From NCBI GenBank assembly GCA_023394255.1, contig JAEXAZ010000219.1, forward strand, positions 1 to 9,886: a stretch of 9,886 nt of DNA, written 5' to 3'. Within the stretch, counting starts at the first letter, position 1. Every line of letters starts with the position of its first letter. Both the position numbers and the translations under genes were made by a program. Under the pieces are notes generated by a model. It was not told the origin of the DNA and searched no databases. It worked only from the letters and a program-made list of their open reading frames with translations. The DNA comes from Bacillota bacterium. Lineage in GTDB: Bacteria > Bacillota > Clostridia > Oscillospirales > Ruminococcaceae. This document shows positions 5,399-9,886 of the stretch, in pieces.

Positions 5399-6334
5399 AT
5401 GAAAAATTTGATTCAAAAGCTGCCCGTCCCGATGGCGGGGCTGATGCTCGCATTGGCCGCGCTGGGGAATCTGCTTCAGTCCTACTCTGAATCGGTACGC
5501 CTGTTTTTTGGAATCCTGTCGGCGGTGCTCGCCTTATTTCTCGCCGCGAAAGCAATCCTTTACTTTGGCGATATCCGCAGGGATCTGCAAAACCCGGTGA
5601 TTGCCAGCGTGGCGCCCACCTTTTCCATGGGGCTGATCCTGTTGGCGGGTTACCTTGTCAAGCTGTCCGCTTCGGTTGCTTTTGTGCTCTGGGCTGCGGC
5701 GATTGCCCTGCACTGGCTGTTCATTCTCTATTTTACGGCAAAATTTCTTTTGCACCTGGACTTTCAAAAGGTTTTCGCCAGCTATTTCATTGTCTATGTG
5801 GGGATTGTCACCGTCAGCGTAACGGCGCCCGCTTTTGGGCAGACCGGGCTGGGGCGCGCCATGTTCTGGTTCGGGTTTATCGCTTACCTGCCGCTGCTTG
5901 TGCTGGTGCTCTACCGGCTGCTGGCAATCAGGAACTTCGCCAACCCGGTAAAACCGACCAACGCGATTTTTGCCGCGCCGGCCGCGCTTTGCCTTGCCGG
6001 CTATCTCGCTTCGTTCGAGCAGAAAAACGCCGCAATGGTCATTTTCCTGCTCGTCCTATCCCAACTGATTTATCTGGCGGTTTTGTGCGGACTGCCCGCT
6101 ATGATGAAAGCCGGGTTTTTCCCCAGTTATTCGGGATTTACATTTCCGCTTGTCATTACAGCCATCTCGCTTAAGCAGGCAAACGGGTTTTTCGCCAAGG
6201 CGGGGACACCTGTTGGATTTCTGAATGTCCTTGTGCCGGTCGAAACCGCAATCGCTGTAATTGCCGTTTTGTATGTCCTGGTCTGCTATCTGTCGTTCCT
6301 GTTTCGCAAAACGCCCGCGCAAAAGCAGTCCTGA
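5399..6334 (+). CDS. TDT/SLAC1-family anion transporter (TehA-like)
   Basis: A 311-residue inner-membrane protein with ten clear hydrophobic helices and almost no soluble domain, the normal size and layout of the tellurite-resistance/dicarboxylate transporter family (PF03595). Family-like segments include PVPMAGLMLALAALGNLL in helix 1, SYFIVYVGIVTVSVTAPAFG near the middle and GFTFPLVITAISL before the last pair of helices. Characterised members are channels or carriers for small anions such as malate, sulfite, nitrate or chloride; the substrate here cannot be read from sequence, and a tellurite link is mostly historical. GGGAGG (5389-5394) lies just before the ATG. It is the second gene after the C_GCAxxG_C_C protein, suggesting that the anion moved relates to that protein's redox or metal chemistry, which is inference. 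It ends at a strong terminator shared with the arabinose operon. Confidence 0.88.
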   Translation: MKNLIQKLPVPMAGLMLALAALGNLLQSYSESVRLFFGILSAVLALFLAAKAILYFGDIRRDLQNPVIASVAPTFSMGLILLAGYLVKLSASVAFVLWAAAIALHWLFILYFTAKFLLHLDFQKVFASYFIVYVGIVTVSVTAPAFGQTGLGRAMFWFGFIAYLPLLVLVLYRLLAIRNFANPVKPTNAIFAAPAALCLAGYLASFEQKNAAMVIFLLVLSQLIYLAVLCGLPAMMKAGFFPSYSGFTFPLVITAISLKQANGFFAKAGTPVGFLNVLVPVETAIAVIAVLYVLVCYLSFLFRKTPAQKQS

Positions 6335-6352
6335 CAGTACCCTGCCATACAA

Positions 6353-6393
6353 AAGCCCCGCGGAAAATTCCGCGGGGCTTCATTTGTTTTTTT
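6353..6393. terminator. Bidirectional terminator between the transporter gene and the ara operon
   Basis: A perfect 13-base inverted repeat (AAGCCCCGCGGAA, 6353-6365, with 6368-6380; at least 11 pairs can form around the short loop). On the plus strand it leads into TTTGTTTTTTT (6383-6393), ending the transporter transcript. On the minus strand it leads into TTTT (6354-6351), ending the arabinose transcript. The plus-strand T-run overlaps the araD stop codon, so the convergent genes are packed with no spare sequence. Confidence 0.92.
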
Positions 6394-7087
6394 ATCCCTG
6401 CCCATAGTAGGCGTTGACACCGTGCTTGCGCAGATAGTGCTTATCGAGAAGCTCCTGCTGCATCGGCTCAATGGTACACCCTGACAGCGCAAGATTGTGC
6501 CACGCCATCATGGCGCACTCCTCCAGCACCACCGCGTTATGCACCGCGTTGGCGGGGTCGGCGCCCCACGCAAACGGGCCGTGGCTGTGCACCAGAACCG
6601 CGGGCATATCCTGCGGGCTTAAATCCAGGAACCGCTCCACAATGACCGTTCCGGTTTCCTTTTCGTATTCCCCCCGGATTTCTTCCGGCTTCATTCTGCG
6701 GGTGCATGGGATTTCCCCATAGAAGTAATCGGCCTGCGTGGTGCCGAGCGCGGGGATTCCCCTGCCGGACTGGGCAAAGATCGTCGCCCACCGGCTGTGG
6801 GTATGAACGATGCCGCCGATTCCGGAGAACGCTTTATAAAGTTCTATATGCGTGGGGGTATCCGAGGACGGTTTCAACCTGCCTTCCACCCGTCTGCCGG
6901 TTTCCAGATCCACAACCACCATGTCTTCCGCGCGCATCACGTCATATTCGACCCCGGAAGGCTTAATGACCATCAATCCGCCGGCCCGGTCAATACCGGA
7001 GACATTGCCCCAGGTAAACGTGACCAGCCCGTGTTCGGGCAGCTGCATATTGGCCTCAAAAACCTGCCGCTTCAGTTCTTCCAGCAT
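6392..7087 (-). CDS. araD: L-ribulose-5-phosphate 4-epimerase
   Basis: A 231-residue class II aldolase-fold enzyme that converts L-ribulose-5-phosphate to D-xylulose-5-phosphate, the last step of arabinose breakdown. Full length, and nearly collinear with E. coli AraD. Visible residues: TWGNVSG (25-31) and KPSG (42-45) of the phosphate site, D76, H95 and H97 of the HTH motif, H169 in VHSHGPFAWG as the remaining zinc ligand, catalytic D120 in TTQADYFYG, and the C-terminal YYGQ with the second catalytic tyrosine (about 228). The zinc and catalytic set is complete, so it should be active. Last gene of the ara operon: its ATG lies 10 bp after the araA stop, and its ribosome site AGGAGG overlaps that stop, suggesting translational coupling. 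It ends in the shared terminator. Sugar-epimerase relatives such as SgbE/UlaF are possible by family, but the operon context decides for AraD. Confidence 0.96.
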   Translation of the reverse strand: MLEELKRQVFEANMQLPEHGLVTFTWGNVSGIDRAGGLMVIKPSGVEYDVMRAEDMVVVDLETGRRVEGRLKPSSDTPTHIELYKAFSGIGGIVHTHSRWATIFAQSGRGIPALGTTQADYFYGEIPCTRRMKPEEIRGEYEKETGTVIVERFLDLSPQDMPAVLVHSHGPFAWGADPANAVHNAVVLEECAMMAWHNLALSGCTIEPMQQELLDKHYLRKHGVNAYYGQG

Positions 7088-7097
7088 ACGGGGCCTC

Positions 7098-8576
7098 CTA
7101 TTTCAGCTTCCAGGCAAGGTCTGCCAGGAAAAGCTGCTGTTTCAGCCCGGCAATGGTGGTATCTTTCGTGATATGTACAAACTCGATTCCCATCATTTCC
7201 GCCCAGTCCTCCATCTGTCCGGCGGTTACCGCGTAACTTAACACCGTATGGTGTGCGCCGCCCGCGAGAATCCATGCCTCCGCGCCCGTGCGCAGATCCG
7301 GCATCGCACGCCACATGACACGCGCCACCGGCAGGTTCGGCATTTCATAGATTGGTTTGACCGCCTCGATATCCTGTACAATCATTCGCAGGCGTCCGCC
7401 CATATCAATGAGCGAAACCACGATCGCGCTGCCCGGATGGCCTTCAAACACCAGCCGCGCGGGGTCTTCGCGGCCGCCGATTCCCAGCGGGTGCACTTCA
7501 ATTCTCGGTTTGTCCGCCGCAAGCGACGGGCACACCTCCAGCATATGCGCGCCAAGCGAAAGTTCTTTCCCGCGCGTCAGGTCATAGGTGTAATCCTCCA
7601 TGAACGCGGTGCCCCCCGGCACGCCCTCGGACATTTGCTTGAGGATATGGGTCAGCGCGGAAACCTTCCAGTCGCCCTCTCCGCCGTAGCCGTAACCCTG
7701 TTCCATCAGCCGCTGGGACGCAAGCCCCGGAAGCTGCTTCATCCCATACAAATCCTCGAAGGTGTTGGTATAAGCGCCGCAGCCCTCCCGCTCGAGAATC
7801 GTCTTCATTGCGATTTCTTCGCGCGCCTGATAACGCACGGAGTCCAGACGGTCGGTATTCAGCGTGTATTTTTCCTTGTATTCGGCTATCAGCGCGTCAA
7901 TCTGCTCCTCGGTGACGGCATCAATTTCCTTCACCAGATCGCCAACCGCCCAGGTATTGACCTGCCAGCCCAGCTTGCGCTGAACCTCGACCTTATCGCC
8001 CTCGGTCACCGCCACATTCCGCATATTGTCTCCGAAACGCATGACCTTGAGCTTTTTGCTGACCGCAACGCCGACGGCCGCGCGCATCCAGCCGCCCAGT
8101 TTGGCCTGAACATCCTCGTCCTCCCAATAGCCGACGACCACCTTGCGCGCCATCCGCATACGCGCGCCGATAAAGCCGTGCTCGCGGTCGCCATGGGCAG
8201 ACTGGTTGAGATTCATAAAATCCATGTCGATTTCTTCGTTCGGGATGCAGCGGTTAAACTGGGTGTGCAGGTGGCAGTAGGGTTTCTGCAGCAGTTCCTG
8301 CCCGTTAATCCACATTTTCGACGGTGAAAAGGTGTGCATCCAGGTAATAATTCCGGCACAGCTATCGCTGTAGTTCGCTTCTTTGATCAATTGGGTGATT
8401 TCATCCGGCGTTTTCAGCGTTGCTTTATAAACCACCCTGCAGGGAATCTTTTGAGAGGTGTTGAGGCTTTCGGCAATGATGGCCGCGTGCTCCGCAACTT
8501 TCTCCAGAACCTCGGGCCCATATAAAAACTGAGACCCTACAAGGAACCAAAACTCATATTGTTTCAAACCAGACAT
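7098..8576 (-). CDS. araA: L-arabinose isomerase
   Basis: A 492-residue cytoplasmic enzyme that interconverts L-arabinose and L-ribulose, using a divalent metal, usually manganese. Length and sequence are typical: an N-terminal EFWFLVGSQFLYG (8-20), WMHTFSPSKMWI (79-90), NLNQSAHGDREHGFIGARMR (122-141), and the metal site formed by E300 (GGEGDWK), E327 (FMEDYTYDL), H344 (LGAHMLEV) and the His pair 442-443 (GGAHHTV). All expected ligands are present. The ATG at 8576 follows GGAGGG at a good distance. It lies 19 bp after araB and 10 bp before araD, so the three are read as one message. Many isomerases of this family also turn D-galactose into D-tagatose slowly; nothing here predicts that. Confidence 0.97.
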   Translation of the reverse strand: MSGLKQYEFWFLVGSQFLYGPEVLEKVAEHAAIIAESLNTSQKIPCRVVYKATLKTPDEITQLIKEANYSDSCAGIITWMHTFSPSKMWINGQELLQKPYCHLHTQFNRCIPNEEIDMDFMNLNQSAHGDREHGFIGARMRMARKVVVGYWEDEDVQAKLGGWMRAAVGVAVSKKLKVMRFGDNMRNVAVTEGDKVEVQRKLGWQVNTWAVGDLVKEIDAVTEEQIDALIAEYKEKYTLNTDRLDSVRYQAREEIAMKTILEREGCGAYTNTFEDLYGMKQLPGLASQRLMEQGYGYGGEGDWKVSALTHILKQMSEGVPGGTAFMEDYTYDLTRGKELSLGAHMLEVCPSLAADKPRIEVHPLGIGGREDPARLVFEGHPGSAIVVSLIDMGGRLRMIVQDIEAVKPIYEMPNLPVARVMWRAMPDLRTGAEAWILAGGAHHTVLSYAVTAGQMEDWAEMMGIEFVHITKDTTIAGLKQQLFLADLAWKLK

Positions 8577-8595
8577 GACATACCCTCCGTCTCTT

Positions 8596-9886
8596 TTATT
8601 TCACAGTTTTTTTCAGTGCTTTCAGCCGTTTCATCACGTCGTTCGCGCCGCGGCCGAAGTAATCATGCAGAGCGCTGTATTCGGCGTACAGCTTTTCATA
8701 TGCGGCGACATTTTCCGGAATCGGCAGATAAATCTGATCCCGCAGCTTGCCCATCGCGCGCGCTGCCGGGAAAACGTCGCCATATCCGCCGTTTTCCTGA
8801 CCCGCAGCTACCGCCGCGAAAATAGCGCTGCCAAGTGCCGGGCCCTGCCTGGAGCCGGCAATCCGGACCGGCAGATTAATGACGTCCGCATAAATCTGCA
8901 TGGTCATCGGGTCCTTTTGGGAGATGCCACCCGACGCGTAAAATTCTTCCACCGGCACCCCGTTTTCACGGAAGGTCTCGATAATTTTGCGGGTACCGAA
9001 CGCGGTCGCTTCAATCAGCGCGCGGTAGATTTCCTCCGGCTTGGTCTGCAGGGTCATCCCAAGCATCATGCCGGTCAAATCCACATCCACCAGTACCGAA
9101 CGGTTCCCGTTCCACCAGTCAAGCGCCAGCAGGCCGCTTTCGCCAACCTCGAGGTTTTCGGCTTTTTCCCGCAGGAAAGCATGAATATTTTTGCCTTCTC
9201 TCCTGGCTTCCTCGTAATAGGAGGCCGGCAGGCAGTTATCGATAAACCAGGCAAAGTGGTCCCCGACGCAGGACTGCCCCGCTTCATATCCGTAGTATCC
9301 GGGATAGACGCCGCCTTCCACCACGCCGCACATGCCGGGGACGGCATGCTCCTCGGTTCCCAGCAAAATATGGCAGGTAGAGGTCCCCATAATCGCCAGC
9401 ATTGCGCCCGCGCGTTCAATCTTGACCGCCGGCACCGTGACATGCGCATCCACATTGGCGGCGGCAACCGCCGTCCCCTCCAGAAGCCCTGTCCTGGCCG
9501 CCATTTCGGCAGTAACGCCGCCCACGCGGGAGCCAAGCTCCGCAAGCGGATAGCTGAGCTTTTCCTCTACATAATTTTCGAGACGGGGGTCAAGCGCCTT
9601 ATAAAAATCCTTTGAAGGATAGCCGTCCTGTTTATGCCAGATTCCCTTATATCCGGCGGTGCAGGTGTTTCGGGTCAGTTTCCCGCAGAGCGCCCAGACC
9701 ACCCAGTCGGCCGCTTCCATAAAGCAGTCGGTGGCCTCGTAAGCCGCGGGGGATTCATCCAGTATCTGCCAGACCTTCGGTACTTCCCACTCGGAGGAAA
9801 TTTTTCCGCCATAGCGTTCAATCCATTTTTCGCCGCGGGCATGCGCGGTTTCATTCAGCCGGCTGGCTTTGTCCTGCGCCGCGTGG
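8596..9886 (-). CDS. araB: L-ribulokinase, 5' end cut by window edge
   Basis: An FGGY-family sugar kinase that phosphorylates L-ribulose to L-ribulose-5-phosphate with ATP. The reading frame stays open to the window edge (first full codon 9885-9883), giving 429 residues. Relatives are about 530-570, so roughly 110-130 N-terminal residues, with the first ATP-fold strands, lie outside; the methionine at 9720 is internal, not the start. Seen here, in fragment numbering: IWHKQDGYPS (82-91), AAANVDAH (142-148) with the likely catalytic base D146, IMGTSTCHILLG (165-176), and the C-terminal FGGY domain with YASGGISQKDPMTMQIYADV (316-335) followed by the adenine-pocket segment GPALGSAIFAA. It is the first visible gene of the araB-araA-araD operon, so its promoter and any AraR-type operator lie beyond the right edge. 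Confidence 0.96.
   Translation of the reverse strand, partial: HAAQDKASRLNETAHARGEKWIERYGGKISSEWEVPKVWQILDESPAAYEATDCFMEAADWVVWALCGKLTRNTCTAGYKGIWHKQDGYPSKDFYKALDPRLENYVEEKLSYPLAELGSRVGGVTAEMAARTGLLEGTAVAAANVDAHVTVPAVKIERAGAMLAIMGTSTCHILLGTEEHAVPGMCGVVEGGVYPGYYGYEAGQSCVGDHFAWFIDNCLPASYYEEARREGKNIHAFLREKAENLEVGESGLLALDWWNGNRSVLVDVDLTGMMLGMTLQTKPEEIYRALIEATAFGTRKIIETFRENGVPVEEFYASGGISQKDPMTMQIYADVINLPVRIAGSRQGPALGSAIFAAVAAGQENGGYGDVFPAARAMGKLRDQIYLPIPENVAAYEKLYAEYSALHDYFGRGANDVMKRLKALKKTVK

Noticed and set aside
7248..8327. 359-residue plus-strand ORF opposite araA
   Set aside because: Antisense shadow of a clearly identified isomerase; its translation is rich in H, R and A and shows no family pattern.
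8575..9615. 346-residue plus-strand ORF opposite araB
   Set aside because: Antisense shadow of the ribulokinase gene; no domain and no plausible promoter.

Overview
The window reads as the chromosome of a moderately high-GC Clostridia member, most like the Oscillospiraceae/Ruminococcaceae. The reasons are single-chain glycyl-tRNA synthetase, strong GGAGG-type ribosome binding sites, frequent GTG/TTG starts, a C_GCAxxG_C_C redox-protein gene, and AraA and AraD sequences of the Firmicutes kind. The genus cannot be fixed by eye. No complete mobile element, CRISPR array or defence system is visible. Most of the window is ordinary metabolism, with a small accessory patch at the left end and a structured intergenic stretch near 4.6 kb.

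Left end (1-1384). The N-terminal part of a DNA alkylation repair (AlkD-like) protein runs off the left edge on the minus strand. Next comes a 56-residue ribbon-helix-helix DNA-binding protein, too short for most ORF callers. A 57-residue small protein is transcribed away from it, and the two promoters overlap in a 112-bp AT-rich gap. A tRNA-Pro(TGG) gene on the minus strand has its own consensus promoter, an encoded CCA end and an intrinsic terminator. After it come a forward-facing terminator with no obvious gene and a small two-helix membrane protein.

Middle (1432-4477, minus strand). Two housekeeping genes: glyS, with its own near-consensus promoter and terminator, and a phosphomannomutase/phosphoglucomutase for sugar-phosphate interconversion. 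Between the mutase and the next gene lies about 430 bp without a convincing gene. It holds a run of three inverted repeats (4581-4700), including a perfect 14-bp stem, and is either a mutase leader RNA or an interspersed repeat.

Plus-strand pair (4913-6334). A cysteine-rich C_GCAxxG_C_C protein and a ten-helix TDT/SLAC1-type anion transporter lie 12 bp apart, behind an extended -10 promoter. They look like one operon, but its substrate is unknown.

Right end (6392-9886, minus strand). araB (5' end outside the window), araA and araD are tightly spaced in the order araB-araA-araD. Together they convert L-arabinose to L-ribulose, then L-ribulose-5-phosphate, then D-xylulose-5-phosphate for the pentose phosphate pathway. 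The operon and the converging transporter gene share one bidirectional terminator.
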